DNA from: Photobacterium aphoticum
GTDB taxonomy: Bacteria; Pseudomonadota; Gammaproteobacteria; Enterobacterales; Vibrionaceae
DNA length: 64,000 nt
NCBI RefSeq assembly: GCF_001029435.1
Contig: NZ_LDOV01000031.1
Coordinates: 38,434-102,433, forward strand
Direction of reading: 5' to 3'
This document shows positions 38,340 through 47,635 of the stretch, in pieces. Below the pieces are notes generated by a model. That model was given only the letters and a program-made list of their open reading frames with translations, had not been told where the DNA came from and did not search any database. Position 1 is the stretch's first letter, and each line of letters starts with the position of its first letter. The position numbers and the translations under genes were made by a program.

Positions 38340-39464
38340 ATGATGAAAGTAGGCTTAGTGGGTTGGCGTGGCATGGTGGGCTCTGTCCTTATGCAGCGCA
38401 TGGTTGAAGAAGGCGATTTCAATGTGATTGAGCCGGTGTTCTTTTCAACCTCTCAAATTGGGATCCCAGCTCCGAATTTTGGTAAAGATGCAGGCATGCT
38501 ACAAGATGCCTTTGATCTGGAAAGCTTGAAGAAGCTGGATGCCATTATTACTTGTCAGGGCGGTAGCTATACCGAACAAGTGTACCCAGCATTGCGTCAG
38601 GCTGGCTGGAAAGGGTACTGGATTGATGCGGCATCAACGCTACGTATGAAAGACGAAGCGATTATTGCACTGGATCCAGTTAACTTTACGCAAATGCAAG
38701 ACGGTATTCACCGTGGCGTGAACACCTTTGCAGGTGGTAACTGTACCGTTAGCTTGATGCTGATGGCAGTGGGTGGTCTGTATCAAGCAGGCTTGGTGGA
38801 GTGGATGACGTCACAAACGTATCAGGCTGCATCAGGTGCGGGCGCGAAGAACATGCGTGAATTGATCAGCCAGATGGGCGTGATCAACGATGCAGTATCC
38901 AGCGAGTTGGCAAACCCTGCGACTTCTATTCTGGACATCGATCGTAAAGTGGCAGAAGCCATGCGTTCAGCAGACTTCCCGTCACAAGAGTTCGGTGCAC
39001 CATTGGCGGGCTCATTGATCCCATGGATTGATGTGAAGCGTGACAATGGCCAGAGCAAAGAAGAGTGGAAGGGTTCAGTAGAAACCAACAAGATTCTGGG
39101 GCTGGATAACAACCCAATTCCAATCGATGGTACGTGCGTGCGTATCGGTGCAATGCGCTGTCACAGCCAGGCACTGACGCTGAAACTGAAGAAGAATGTC
39201 CCATTGGATGAAGTAGAAGCGATCATTGCTTCTCACAACGACTGGGTAAAAGTGATCCCGAACGATCGCGAGACAACGGTACAAGAGCTAAGCCCAACCA
39301 AAGTAACGGGTACGCTGTCTATTCCGGTTGGCCGTCTGCGTAAACTGGCGATGGGTGATGATTACCTGAATGCGTTTACCGTGGGTGACCAGCTATTGTG
39401 GGGTGCGGCAGAGCCACTACGTCGTACACTACGCATTATTCTGGCTGAAAAATACTCGGTGTAA
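38340..39464 (+). CDS. asd: Aspartate-semialdehyde dehydrogenase
   Basis: A 374-residue enzyme reducing aspartyl phosphate to aspartate semialdehyde, the branch point to lysine/diaminopimelate, methionine and threonine. The NADP motif is [14 protein letters not shown] (8-21); the nucleophile Cys135 is in [25 protein letters not shown] holds the substrate Arg and catalytic His. It matches the E. coli Asd type. Adjacent ATG codons at 38340 and 38343 follow GGGAG; I took the first for spacing. The asd locus has a structured leader, suggesting feedback control by an amino acid (inference). Confidence 0.97.
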   Translation: MMKVGLVGWRGMVGSVLMQRMVEEGDFNVIEPVFFSTSQIGIPAPNFGKDAGMLQDAFDLESLKKLDAIITCQGGSYTEQVYPALRQAGWKGYWIDAASTLRMKDEAIIALDPVNFTQMQDGIHRGVNTFAGGNCTVSLMLMAVGGLYQAGLVEWMTSQTYQAASGAGAKNMRELISQMGVINDAVSSELANPATSILDIDRKVAEAMRSADFPSQEFGAPLAGSLIPWIDVKRDNGQSKEEWKGSVETNKILGLDNNPIPIDGTCVRIGAMRCHSQALTLKLKKNVPLDEVEAIIASHNDWVKVIPNDRETTVQELSPTKVTGTLSIPVGRLRKLAMGDDYLNAFTVGDQLLWGAAEPLRRTLRIILAEKYSV

Positions 39465-39495
39465 TACACTGGGTTGTCGACAATCAGACACAAAC

Positions 39496-39524
39496 AAAAA
39501 CGCCTGCATCAAGCAGGCGTTTTT
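39496..39524. terminator. Bidirectional terminator asd / sodB
   Basis: A 12-bp perfect stem AAAAACGCCTGC/GCAGGCGTTTTT with an ATCAA loop between convergent genes. Confidence 0.9.
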
Positions 39525-39565
39525 ATTATCGGCCCACATCGCGTGAGCCGTGATCCTTTGAGCGA

Positions 39566-40150
39566 TTAAGCCGCTAGGTTCTGAGCAACGAATTCCCAGT
39601 TAACCAGTGCCCAGAAAGCACCCATGTAGTCTGGACGTACGTTACGGAAGTCGATGTAGTAAGCGTGTTCCCACAGGTCAACAGTCAGAAGTGGTGTTAC
39701 ACCTTCTTCTGTTAGTGGTGTGCCTGCGTTAGACGTGTTCACGATAGCCAGAGAGCCGTCAGCGTTCTTCACCAACCATGTCCAAGATGAACCGAAGTTG
39801 TTGATTGCAGAATCAGTGAACTGCGCTTTGAATGCGTCGAAAGAACCGAATGAAGCCACAATTGCGTCAGCAACCGCACCTGTTGGCTCACCGCCACCAT
39901 TTGGGCTTAGGCAGTGCCAGTAGAAGGTGTGGTTCCAGATTTGAGCAGCATTGTTGAATACGCCACCAGTAGACGACTTCACGATTTCTTCTAGTGATTT
40001 GTCAGCAAACTCAGTGCCTTCGATCAGGCCGTTTAGCTTCACTACGTATGTGTTGTGGTGTTTACCGTGGTGGAACTCAAGCGTTTCTTGAGAGATGTGT
40101 GGCTCAAGTGCGTTGATTGCGTATGGTAGAGCGGGTAATTCAAAAGCCAT
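39566..40150 (-). CDS. sodB: Iron superoxide dismutase
   Basis: A 194-residue cytosolic enzyme dismutating superoxide. Metal ligands His27, His74, Asp158 and His162 are present, and Gln70 in AAQIWNH, placed as in iron-type enzymes, marks it as FeSOD and not MnSOD. DLWEHAYYIDFRNVRPDY is canonical. GGAG stands 9-10 bases before the ATG. Strong codon bias suggests high expression. It is divergent from grxD. Confidence 0.98.
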   Translation of the reverse strand: MAFELPALPYAINALEPHISQETLEFHHGKHHNTYVVKLNGLIEGTEFADKSLEEIVKSSTGGVFNNAAQIWNHTFYWHCLSPNGGGEPTGAVADAIVASFGSFDAFKAQFTDSAINNFGSSWTWLVKNADGSLAIVNTSNAGTPLTEEGVTPLLTVDLWEHAYYIDFRNVRPDYMGAFWALVNWEFVAQNLAA

Positions 40151-40495
40151 TGCTCGATTCTCCGTGTTGGTTTGGGGGAGCGCCCCCTCGACATTGCTTC
40201 CAGTTGGCTTTAACCAACTTATTATTTGAAACTGACTCGTCCCATCTCTGCGACGTTACCTGTGCAAGATGATGTTTTGTGACGGTGAAACCATTTTAGC
40301 AAGTTTTTTCTTTATTAAAAGAGCTGGCGTAAAAAAAGATAGGCAAAATGGTGGTTATGTCAGCATGAAGCCAGTATTGGCTTCGCCTGAGAAGGAAAAA
40401 ATACCCACAAAAGAAATAGGCGTTTTTTTCCGGTGCGGGACACAGTAAAATGATGAGTGTAAGAGACAACTTATAAAAGTCGTAAAGAGGAAGCT
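40151..40495. promoter_or_regulatory. Divergent sodB/grxD regulatory region with leader hairpins
   Basis: In the sodB leader (minus strand) two hairpins are visible: AGTTGG/CCAACT at 40202-40219 and GGGGG-CGCT-CCCCC near 40173-40186. sodB leaders in related bacteria are targets of an iron-responsive small RNA, so structure here may matter. No clear Fur box is seen. The grxD side shows only the ribosome site AGAGGAAG. Confidence 0.4.
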
Positions 40496-40828
40496 ATGGA
40501 AACTATCGACAAAATTAAGCAGCAGATCGCAGAAAACTCTATTCTGTTGTACATGAAAGGCTCCCCAAAACTACCAAGCTGTGGTTTTTCATCTCAGGCT
40601 GCACAAGCGCTGATGGCATGTGGTGAAAAATTTGCCTATGTCGATATCCTACAGAACCCAGATATCCGTGCTGAACTACCGGCTTACGCACAGTGGCCAA
40701 CGTTCCCACAGCTATGGGTTGAAGGTGAGTTGATCGGCGGTTGTGACATCATCATCGAGATGTTCCAGAAAGGCGAACTACAGCCATTGATCAAAGAAGC
40801 GGCTGAGCGCGCAGCATCTGCTGAATAA
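40496..40828 (+). CDS. grxD: Monothiol glutaredoxin Grx4
   Basis: A 110-residue glutaredoxin-fold protein with the CGFS active site (PSCGFSSQAAQAL, Cys29), which binds a glutathione-ligated 2Fe-2S cluster shared in a dimer. MKGSPKLP and the WPTFPQLWVEGELIGGCDIIIEM glutathione site are standard. It moves iron-sulfur clusters in the cytosol. AGAGGAAG precedes the ATG. Confidence 0.98.
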   Translation: METIDKIKQQIAENSILLYMKGSPKLPSCGFSSQAAQALMACGEKFAYVDILQNPDIRAELPAYAQWPTFPQLWVEGELIGGCDIIIEMFQKGELQPLIKEAAERAASAE

Positions 40829-40879
40829 TGCGGTTTATGCGTTAACAGGCCGCCTTGTGTGACTTGTTAAAGCGAGATG

Positions 40880-40909
40880 ATACCCTGACCTTGGTTGGGG
40901 TATTTTTTT
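40880..40909 (+). terminator. grxD terminator
   Basis: ATACCC/GGGTAT with an inner GACC/GGTT stem and a TT loop is followed by seven Ts. Confidence 0.8.
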
Positions 40910-41007
40910 GCCTGTAAAACGTGTGTGGCAGGTATTGACGCATATAGAGAGAAAGCAAAGAGACGGTGTTGCCCCGTCTTCTGTGACAAACCGGTGTGGC
41001 AGGCAAT

Positions 41008-41033
41008 AAAAAAGACCGCCGCAGCGGTCTTTT
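41008..41033 (-). terminator. Terminator of the antiporter gene at 41091
   Basis: A 10-bp perfect stem AAAAGACCGC/GCGGTCTTTT with a CGCA loop, T run on the minus strand. Confidence 0.85.
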
Positions 41034-41090
41034 GAATCAGACAGTTCCCTTTGCCTGATGATAGTGTCTGATAACAGACGGGAGTCGGGC

Positions 41091-42413
41091 TTACAGTACC
41101 ATCGACGCCAACCAACCAAAGGCAATCAGTGGCAGGTTGTAGTGGATAAAGGTCGGTACGACCGTTTCCCAGATGTGTTCGTGCTGACCATCGGCATTCA
41201 GACCCGATGTTGGACCCAAGGTAGAGTCAGAGGCTGGTGAGCCCGCATCACCCAGTGCAGCTGCTGTACCCACAAGGGCAATGGTCGCCATTGGTGAGAA
41301 ACCAAATGTGATACATAGTGGTACGTAGATGGTCGCCAGAATAGGAATGGTCGAGAACGACGAACCGATACCCATGGTCACCAACAGACCAACAACCAAC
41401 ATCAGTAGTGACGCCAGTGGCTTGTTGTTACCAATCACGTCAGCCAGTGAGCTAACCAGCGTTTCTACACCGCCCGTTGCTTTCATTACCGAGGCAAAAC
41501 CAGCTGCCGCGATCATGATGAAACCGATCATCGCCATCATGTGTACGCCTTTGGTGAAGACGTCGTGGGTTTCTTTCCACTTAATCACGCCACCAAATGT
41601 GAACACCATGAAGCCCATCAAACCACCAATGATCATCGAACCACTGTAGATCTGTGCACCCAGCGCCGCCACGATTGCCACGATAGCAATGTAAACATGG
41701 CGCATGTTGATGGTTTTGTGCTCTGGCTCGTTTGCCAGAATTTTTTCTACGGAATATTCACGTGGCTTACGGTAGCTAAAGAAGACGGCGACCAGCAGAC
41801 CAAACAACATGCCTGCCGCCGGGATGATCATCGCGTACGGCACTTGTGCTGCCGTTACATCCAACCCATTGTCATGCAGGTTTTTCAGCAGAATGTTGTT
41901 CAGGAAGATACCACCAAAACCGACCGGTAAAAGCATGTACGGCGTAACCAGACCAAAGGTCAGTACACAGGCAATCAGACGGCGATCCAGCTTCAGTTTG
42001 GCAAAAACATGCAATAGTGGCGGGATCACGATTGGAATGAACGCGATATGCACAGGAATAGCATTCTGAGAAGAGATGGCAAGTAGCGCAAGAATGGAAA
42101 TAACAGAATATTTCACGCCAGTTGCTGCTGCTGCGTTCTCGGTGCCGCTGAGACGTTTAATCACTTTTTGTGCCAACACATCGGTAATACCTGAGCGCGA
42201 AATCGCGACTGCGAAGGTACCCAACATGGCATAACTCAATGCAGTGGTTGCACCACCACCCAAGCCACTTTCAAAGGCAGCAACCGTGTCTGTTAAAGAC
42301 ATGCCGCCGATCAGGCCACCGACAATGGCACTGAAGGTAAGCGCTACCACGACATTCACCCGCAACAACGCGAGTAAAAGCATGACGCATACCGATACTA
42401 CTACAGGGTTCAT
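41091..42413 (-). CDS. Na+/H+ antiporter family protein (YuiF-like)
   Basis: A 440-residue polytopic inner-membrane protein with 11-12 hydrophobic helices. It starts [36 protein letters not shown], has the conserved [24 protein letters not shown] and [16 protein letters not shown] blocks, and ends with [44 protein letters not shown]. The family is annotated as Na+/H+ antiporter or amino-acid permease; the ion is inferred. It is not closely similar to the nhaC product at 36121. Confidence 0.85.
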   Translation of the reverse strand: MNPVVVSVCVMLLLALLRVNVVVALTFSAIVGGLIGGMSLTDTVAAFESGLGGGATTALSYAMLGTFAVAISRSGITDVLAQKVIKRLSGTENAAAATGVKYSVISILALLAISSQNAIPVHIAFIPIVIPPLLHVFAKLKLDRRLIACVLTFGLVTPYMLLPVGFGGIFLNNILLKNLHDNGLDVTAAQVPYAMIIPAAGMLFGLLVAVFFSYRKPREYSVEKILANEPEHKTINMRHVYIAIVAIVAALGAQIYSGSMIIGGLMGFMVFTFGGVIKWKETHDVFTKGVHMMAMIGFIMIAAAGFASVMKATGGVETLVSSLADVIGNNKPLASLLMLVVGLLVTMGIGSSFSTIPILATIYVPLCITFGFSPMATIALVGTAAALGDAGSPASDSTLGPTSGLNADGQHEHIWETVVPTFIHYNLPLIAFGWLASMVL

Positions 42414-42462
42414 AAACTAAGATCCGTCCGTTGTGTTATGTCGATATAATTTGCACGATTTC

Positions 42463-42477
42463 TACACTAAATGTGTA
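42463..42477 (-). promoter_or_regulatory. Palindrome upstream of the antiporter gene
   Basis: TACAC-TAAAT-GTGTA is a 15-base dyad, 50 bases upstream of the ATG at 42413 and near where a -35 element would lie. Candidate operator; regulator unknown. The rest of 42414-42700 shows only AT-rich sequence. Confidence 0.3.
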
Positions 42478-42700
42478 ATTGTTTTTAATTATTTTCGGCA
42501 ATTTAGCCTAAAAACATCCAGTTTGCTGAAAAATGACAACATGTCGAGGAAAAAATCATACGAAAACGGAATTTAATTCCTTATTTATAGGGATTGCGGC
42601 GGACAACGTACTGAATTGTCAATAAAAGCAGTCTAGCGCGATGAGGAAAAAGGCGGGTGTAAAAACCGTGCTTGATCACATTGACCGAGATGGGATGAAT

Positions 42701-42731
42701 AAAAAATCGCCGCTTATCAGTCAGCGGCGAT
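42701..42731 (-). terminator. fadL terminator
   Basis: ATCGCCGC (42706-42713) pairs with GCGGCGAT (42724-42731), 10-base loop, followed by six Ts on the minus strand. Confidence 0.8.
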
Positions 42732-42790
42732 AGAGAGGGGTGTGAGTGAGGGACTAGCCGTTGTGGGGCGCTTGCACAATGTGCGATCAA

Positions 42791-44080
42791 CTAAAAGCGG
42801 TAGTTGAGCTGTGCCGCGCCCAGCCAAGCATGGTTTTCACTGTTGAAAGTAAAGCCTTCTTCGGTGAATGTGCTGCTTTTGCCGTACAGATAGGTGAGGC
42901 CGATATCTAACGTTAAATCACTGTTGTAGGTGTAGGTTGCGCCGGCAGAGTACCAGTAGCGATCGGTGTCTGGGATGCTCAGGGTTGGCTCACCCGCTTG
43001 TTCATCAAAGGCAAAGCCTGCACGCACAATCCAATCCGGGTTCAGGTTATAGGTGGCCCCCACCGAGTAGCGGACGTTGTCATCGTAGCTTTCTTCTTTG
43101 ATAAAGCAGGTGTTGCCGGCGCAATCTGCGCTGGTGGCTTTGAGCTCTTTGAATTCACTCCACTGTGTCCATTGAATACCGTAATGGACAGCCCAGCGGT
43201 TATTGAGTTGGTGGAAGCCACCGAATTCAGCAATGGCAGGCAGCGGCACACTCAGTGAACCGTCGACAGTGATCGGCGTTGCCGGACTGGAGCCGGACAC
43301 GATCTGTGTGGAGTAATCGGTAAATTCACCATCGAAATCCAAATCCACCTGTGAGCGGTAGCTAAGCCCGAAGCGATTATCGTCATCCAGCTCCCACAAG
43401 GCCCCGATGTTCCAACCCCATTCCCAGGTATCCCCTTTAAGATTCAGTAAGGTTTGGCTGGCGGGAATATTCAAAGGGAGACCTAATCCGCCAAAGTGGC
43501 GATTGAGTTCGGCATCGGCATACACCAGCGATACCCCCGCACCGACACTGAATTGCGGACTGATGCGCCACGATACGCTCGGGTTGATATTGACGGTCAG
43601 GAGTTCGGTTTTACCGGCTAATGAACCAAAGAAGGCATCGGTCGGGTAATCCGTAGAGAAACCGTAATTGGAAAAGATGCCGATCCCCCAGGCAAACTGA
43701 TCATCCAGTGGTTGAATGAAAAACGCAGCCGGTACGACCGCCGCAGGGGCGATATTGTTGTAGCTTTCAGGGGCGGGGAAATCAACGGTTGAGACATCGA
43801 TGGACGGGTCAATCACCGATAAACTGCCGGAAAGCTGCATGCGGTCAAACAGGGCCATGGCGGCCGGGTTACGGGCGAGGACCGCTGCATTGTCGGCAAT
43901 GGCCGCATCACCGGAAAATGCACGACCTAAGCCGGATGCTGAGTGTTCGTTAACTTGGAAGCCCGCTGCCAGTACTGATGGACTCCCGCCAAGGGCAGCG
44001 ATGGTGGCGGATAAGGCGAGTAAACGAGCGTGACGCATGGAACGACAGGAATGAGAAGGGCCGGCGTGAAGTCTAATCAT
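42791..44080 (-). CDS. fadL: FadL/OmpP1 family long-chain fatty acid outer-membrane protein
   Basis: A 429-residue outer-membrane beta-barrel. The signal peptide ends SVLA with the mature start AGFQVNEHSASGLGRAFSGDAAIADNAAVLARNPAAM, which forms the plug and matches E. coli FadL. The last residue is Phe (LNYRF), as in barrel proteins recognised by the BAM machinery. It carries long-chain fatty acids or other hydrophobic compounds across the outer membrane. I keep the ATG at 44080 (AGAGG upstream), though an internal ATG at 44038 gives a more usual signal length. No FadR box was found upstream. Confidence 0.92.
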   Translation of the reverse strand: MIRLHAGPSHSCRSMRHARLLALSATIAALGGSPSVLAAGFQVNEHSASGLGRAFSGDAAIADNAAVLARNPAAMALFDRMQLSGSLSVIDPSIDVSTVDFPAPESYNNIAPAAVVPAAFFIQPLDDQFAWGIGIFSNYGFSTDYPTDAFFGSLAGKTELLTVNINPSVSWRISPQFSVGAGVSLVYADAELNRHFGGLGLPLNIPASQTLLNLKGDTWEWGWNIGALWELDDDNRFGLSYRSQVDLDFDGEFTDYSTQIVSGSSPATPITVDGSLSVPLPAIAEFGGFHQLNNRWAVHYGIQWTQWSEFKELKATSADCAGNTCFIKEESYDDNVRYSVGATYNLNPDWIVRAGFAFDEQAGEPTLSIPDTDRYWYSAGATYTYNSDLTLDIGLTYLYGKSSTFTEEGFTFNSENHAWLGAAQLNYRF

Positions 44081-44410
44081 TGTTCTGTTTGCCTCTTATG
44101 GATGATCGTGTGGTATTCGATCCTTGAATAAAAGATCAGGCGATTGACTGTTTACGCAGGGTTAGCAAATAGGGCTAGCAATTCGAAAAGATAACAGAAA
44201 TGCTAATGCGTTGTATTTGTATGAAATATACGCAAACAGTTCAGTCAGTATAGAGGCTGAAAGTCAAAATGTTAAACTTGTGTAACAATGTGTGTAGCTG
44301 ATTATGTAACGGTTGATTTGTGTGGTAGGGCACAGTAGCGCTGTTCATAATCGTACGGGTGTTTTAAACAGGAGAAAATAAAAAACAGGGTGTTCGAGAG
44401 AGGAAGAAAA
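44081..44410. other. Intergenic region fadL-rnt
   Basis: Apart from the rnt terminator to its right I see no gene or recognisable site. The part 44150-44345 is AT-rich and presumably contains the fadL promoter. Confidence 0.4.
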
Positions 44411-44431
44411 CAGCCCTTGTGATAAGGGCTG
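44411..44431 (-). terminator. rnt terminator
   Basis: An 8-bp stem CAGCCCTT/AAGGGCTG with a GTGAT loop; on the minus strand it runs into GTTTTCTTCC. Confidence 0.65.
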
Positions 44432-44463
44432 AGAGCATAAATGGACGTTTAACCGTGTTTGAA

Positions 44464-45132
44464 TTACTCGGTGATTTCTACGTCGTCTGTTTGAGGGGCA
44501 ACCACAGGCCAGCCACCCAGTTTTTTCCATTTGTTTACAATTTCACAGAAGAGTTCTGCGGTACGTTCAGTATCGTACAGGGCAGAATGGGCTTCTTTGT
44601 TATCAAACGGGATCCCGGCGGTCGCACACGCTTTTGCCAGAACCGTTTGACCGAAGGCCAAGCCACTCAATGCCGCCGTATCAAATGTGGCGAACGGGTG
44701 GAAGGGGTTGCGCTTCAATTTGGCACGCTCAGACGCCGCCATGGTAAAGCTGTGGTCAAAGTTGGCATTGTGCGCCACCATGATGGCACGCGAACAACCC
44801 GCTGCTTTTTGTTCTTTACGGATCTGCTTGTAGATCTCTTTCAGTGCCGTCTCTTCAGACACCGCACCACGTAATGGGCTGAACGGATCACGGATACCGT
44901 TAAACTCAAGGGCTTCTTTATGGATGATCGCACCTTCAAACGGTGTGATATGGAAATGCAGCGTGGTGGCCGGTTTCAACCAACCATCCTCATCCATCTG
45001 TAACGTTACCGCACAGATTTCCAGCAAAGCATCAGTGTTGGCATTGAAACCAGCAGTCTCAACGTCAATCACGACAGGGAAGTAACCGCGAAAGCGACTT
45101 TTCAATGTATTTAGTTCGTTATCTTGGCTCAT
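44464..45132 (-). CDS. rnt: Ribonuclease T
   Basis: A 222-residue DEDDh exonuclease trimming 3' ends of tRNA and other stable RNAs. ExoI is [19 protein letters not shown] (Asp23, Glu25), ExoII is HNANFDHSF, and ExoIII is [14 protein letters not shown] with the general-base His. Length is normal. Divergent from motY, as in Vibrio. Confidence 0.97.
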   Translation of the reverse strand: MSQDNELNTLKSRFRGYFPVVIDVETAGFNANTDALLEICAVTLQMDEDGWLKPATTLHFHITPFEGAIIHKEALEFNGIRDPFSPLRGAVSEETALKEIYKQIRKEQKAAGCSRAIMVAHNANFDHSFTMAASERAKLKRNPFHPFATFDTAALSGLAFGQTVLAKACATAGIPFDNKEAHSALYDTERTAELFCEIVNKWKKLGGWPVVAPQTDDVEITE

Positions 45133-45238
45133 AGCTCTGTGGGCAAAAATAAAGGGAATAGAACATTATGTCAGATTCCGGCGCGGAGCTAAACCTTTAG
45201 GTGACAGGGCAGAAAGCGGATGGCGTGGCGGGAAAGGT

Positions 45239-45265
45239 TAAAGATTTTTCTGTCGATTCCGATAC
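45239..45265 (+). promoter_or_regulatory. Sigma-28 (FliA) promoter of motY
   Basis: TAAA (45239-45242), a 15-base spacer and TCCGATAC (45258-45265) match the flagellar consensus TAAA-N15-GCCGATAA at 10 of 12 positions. Confidence 0.65.
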
Positions 45266-45333
45266 AATACGTAACCCATCCGAAACGTCGCAGCACACTT
45301 GCGACCCAGAGAACAGCATTGGTCTGCAAGATA

Positions 45334-46218
45334 ATGGCGAAAACATCATTGACCGCCTGCGGTATTGCCGCAATCAGTTTAGTATTGAGTAGTGGCGTCG
45401 CAGCAAAACAAGTTTATGTGGCAGAGCCGGCGCAATCGTCCTGGAAAGTGGCGGTGGATACACCGTTAGAGTGCCGCATGCTGCATGCTATCCCTAACTA
45501 TGGGGAAGCACAGTTTACGTCCCGCGCCAGCAAAAAGCTCAATCTGGATTTTGAACTGAAAATGCGTCGTCCGATGGGGGAAACCCGCAACGTGAATCTG
45601 GTGTCGATGCCGCCGCGTTGGATGCCGGGGGAAGCGGCAGAGTCAATCACGACACTCACCTTCTTTAAGCAGTTCGACGGCTACATCGGCGGGCAAATGG
45701 CGTGGTCGATGTTATCGGAATTAGAAACGGGACGTTATCCGACATTCAGTTATCAGGACTGGCAACACCGCAATAAGCGCATTGAAGTGTCACTGTCAGC
45801 CGTGGCTTTCCAAACTGCGTATAACCAGTTCAGCCAGTGTATTGATAACTTGCTGCCATACAGCTTTGAAGATATCGCCTTTACGGTACTGCATTACGCC
45901 CAAGACAGTGAAGAGCTGAATAAAGCCTCACAACAGCGCTTGGCACAAATCGCCGACTTTGTTCGCTACAGCGATGATGTGGACTTGGTGCTGGTGGCCA
46001 CTTACACCGACTCTCAAGGGGGCAAGCAGGTGAATCAGGCCTTGTCGGAACGTCGTGCTGCCAAGCTAGAGCAGTATTTCATGGCGATGGGGCTGCCAAA
46101 GAACCGTATTCAGGTCGAAGCCTATGGTAAGCGTCGTCCGGTGGCCGATAACTCGACGCCAATTGGTCGAAACAAAAACCGCCGCGTGGTGATATCGCTG
46201 GGGCGTACCCTGATTTAG
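45334..46218 (+). CDS. motY: Sodium-type flagellar motor protein MotY
   Basis: A 294-residue protein. The ATG at 45334 gives a signal peptide ([24 protein letters not shown]); frame open upstream to 45220 would include the promoter. The N-terminal half ([39 protein letters not shown]) is MotY-specific, and the C-terminal half is an OmpA-type peptidoglycan-binding domain ([29 protein letters not shown]...[21 protein letters not shown]). It forms the T ring around the polar flagellar basal body and holds the PomAB stator. Sigma-28 control fits late flagellar genes. Confidence 0.95.
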   Translation: MAKTSLTACGIAAISLVLSSGVAAKQVYVAEPAQSSWKVAVDTPLECRMLHAIPNYGEAQFTSRASKKLNLDFELKMRRPMGETRNVNLVSMPPRWMPGEAAESITTLTFFKQFDGYIGGQMAWSMLSELETGRYPTFSYQDWQHRNKRIEVSLSAVAFQTAYNQFSQCIDNLLPYSFEDIAFTVLHYAQDSEELNKASQQRLAQIADFVRYSDDVDLVLVATYTDSQGGKQVNQALSERRAAKLEQYFMAMGLPKNRIQVEAYGKRRPVADNSTPIGRNKNRRVVISLGRTLI

Positions 46219-46239
46219 TGTTTATAGCTGGCAGAAAGA

Positions 46240-46264
46240 AAAGAGGCGCAATGCCTCTTTTTTT
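46240..46264 (+). terminator. motY terminator
   Basis: AAAGAGGC/GCCTCTTT with a GCAAT loop and seven Ts. Confidence 0.9.
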
Positions 46265-46420
46265 ACGCCTGTTGAGCGCGTGTGGTCGTACTGTGATCCC
46301 CCTGCGCTTTCTTACTTTTGCAACGGCGTCATCAAGCGGGCGCACTACAGTTATTTTGTGCCGGGTTGCAACTTGTTACATGGCACCATAATCACAATAG
46401 AGTAAGAAAGGCGGTGGACT

Positions 46421-46780
46421 ATGAAACAACTAGGGATGTTTATCTTAAGCGTAGGGTTGGGAGCCGCAATCAGTGCGGGTACGGCAGTTGCCGGTGATGA
46501 TGTGGTGGTCGACAGTGATGTTACGAAAGTGGAATCTGAACTGGCGAAGAAAGTGAAAGCCCAGAAGATCACAGTGGAACAAGCCAAAGAAATGGGGCTG
46601 AACCGCGCCGAAACCTATGAAGTGACCAGTACGGTGAGTGTGGATAACCTGGAGTTACAGCTCGCTGAAAAATTGAAAGACAGCATCATGCCGTACTATT
46701 CCATTGAATATAACGACCCAACCAGTGACGATGAAGCGTATCGTGCGATGGTGACTGAGTACTTTGGTAAGGTCGAATAA
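46421..46780 (+). CDS. Small secreted protein of unknown function
   Basis: A 119-residue protein with a signal peptide (MKQLGMFILSVGLGAAISAGTAVA, cleavage before GDDVVV). The mature part is acidic and helical (KVESELAKKVKAQKITVEQAKEMGLNR, then LQLAEKLKDSIMPYYSIEYNDPTSDDEAYRAMVTEYFGKVE), with no Cys. AAGG-type ribosome site (AGAAAGGCGGTGG) precedes the ATG. I do not recognise the family; it is most likely periplasmic. It stands alone between motY and nth. Confidence 0.75.
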   Translation: MKQLGMFILSVGLGAAISAGTAVAGDDVVVDSDVTKVESELAKKVKAQKITVEQAKEMGLNRAETYEVTSTVSVDNLELQLAEKLKDSIMPYYSIEYNDPTSDDEAYRAMVTEYFGKVE

Positions 46781-46815
46781 CCACTGTCGGTGGTTTACGT
46801 TCAGCATAGAAACAA

Positions 46816-46844
46816 ACACGCCGCATGTCTGTTATGCGGCGTGT
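46816..46844 (-). terminator. Hairpin between the small secreted protein gene and nth
   Basis: An 11-bp perfect stem ACACGCCGCAT/ATGCGGCGTGT with a 7-base loop; on the minus strand it exits into TTTGTTTC, so it probably ends the rsx-nth transcript. Confidence 0.65.
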
Positions 46845-46871
46845 GCGTGAGTAGCCAGATGTGCAGCGCGT

Positions 46872-47513
46872 TTACTCGGCAGGGTAGACCTTCTCTTTGT
46901 ATTCACAAAGATCTTCAATGATACAGCTGCCACAGCGGGGTTTACGGGCGATACAGGTGTAACGACCGTGCAGGATCAGCCAGTGGTGTACATCCACTTT
47001 GAATTCTTTTGGCACCACTTTCAGTAACTTCTGCTCAACCTCATCCACGTTTTTCCCCATCGCAAATTTTGTGCGGTTTGAGACGCGGAAAATGTGGGTA
47101 TCAACCGCGATTGTCGGCCAGCCAAACGCGGTGTTCAGTACCACGTTCGCCGTTTTTCGGCCTACGCCAGGCAGTGCTTCTAAGGCGTCACGATCTTCTG
47201 GGATTTCTCCGCCGTGTTTTTCCAGCAGAATTTTACAGGTCTTGATGACGTTCTCGGCTTTGGAGTTAAACAGGCCGATGGTCTTGATGTATTCTTTGAC
47301 GCCATCTACACCCAAATCTAGGATGGCTTGTGGTGTATTGGCTACTGGATACAGTTTGTCTGTGGCTTTGTTGACGCTAACATCTGTTGCCTGCGCAGAC
47401 AGTAAGACGGCGATCAGCAATTCAAACGGCGTACTCCAGTTAAGCTCGGTTTCCGGATGGGGATTTTCTGCGCGTAGACGTTCAAGGATCTGAACGCGTT
47501 TTTCATTGTTCAT
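46872..47513 (-). CDS. nth: Endonuclease III
   Basis: A 213-residue DNA glycosylase/AP lyase removing oxidised pyrimidines. The helix-hairpin-helix LPGVGRKTANVVLN includes catalytic Lys120; Asp138 is in IAVDTHIFRV; the 4Fe-4S cluster ligands are Cys187, 194, 197 and 203. It is the last gene of the rsx cluster, as in E. coli. Confidence 0.98.
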   Translation of the reverse strand: MNNEKRVQILERLRAENPHPETELNWSTPFELLIAVLLSAQATDVSVNKATDKLYPVANTPQAILDLGVDGVKEYIKTIGLFNSKAENVIKTCKILLEKHGGEIPEDRDALEALPGVGRKTANVVLNTAFGWPTIAVDTHIFRVSNRTKFAMGKNVDEVEQKLLKVVPKEFKVDVHHWLILHGRYTCIARKPRCGSCIIEDLCEYKEKVYPAE

Positions 47514-47584
47514 ACATACTTCCAGTCAAAGCCAACAGTGTTTATCGTTTTATTTATGGTGTATTTGTCTGCTTAGGGCAGTGT

Positions 47585-47608
47585 CCGTGGCTGTTCCATC
47601 AGCCACGG
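47585..47608 (-). repeat. Hairpin between rsxE and nth
   Basis: A 9-bp perfect stem CCGTGGCTG/CAGCCACGG with a TTCCAT loop and no T run. It may adjust nth expression by partial termination or RNA processing. Confidence 0.5.
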
Positions 47609-47635
47609 CAAGCCGATTAGTGGCGTAAAATGCGG

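Noticed and set aside
38119..38343. 74-codon hydrophobic frame before asd
   Set aside because: It overlaps the asd start, crosses the predicted asd promoter and structured leader, and has no good ribosome site.
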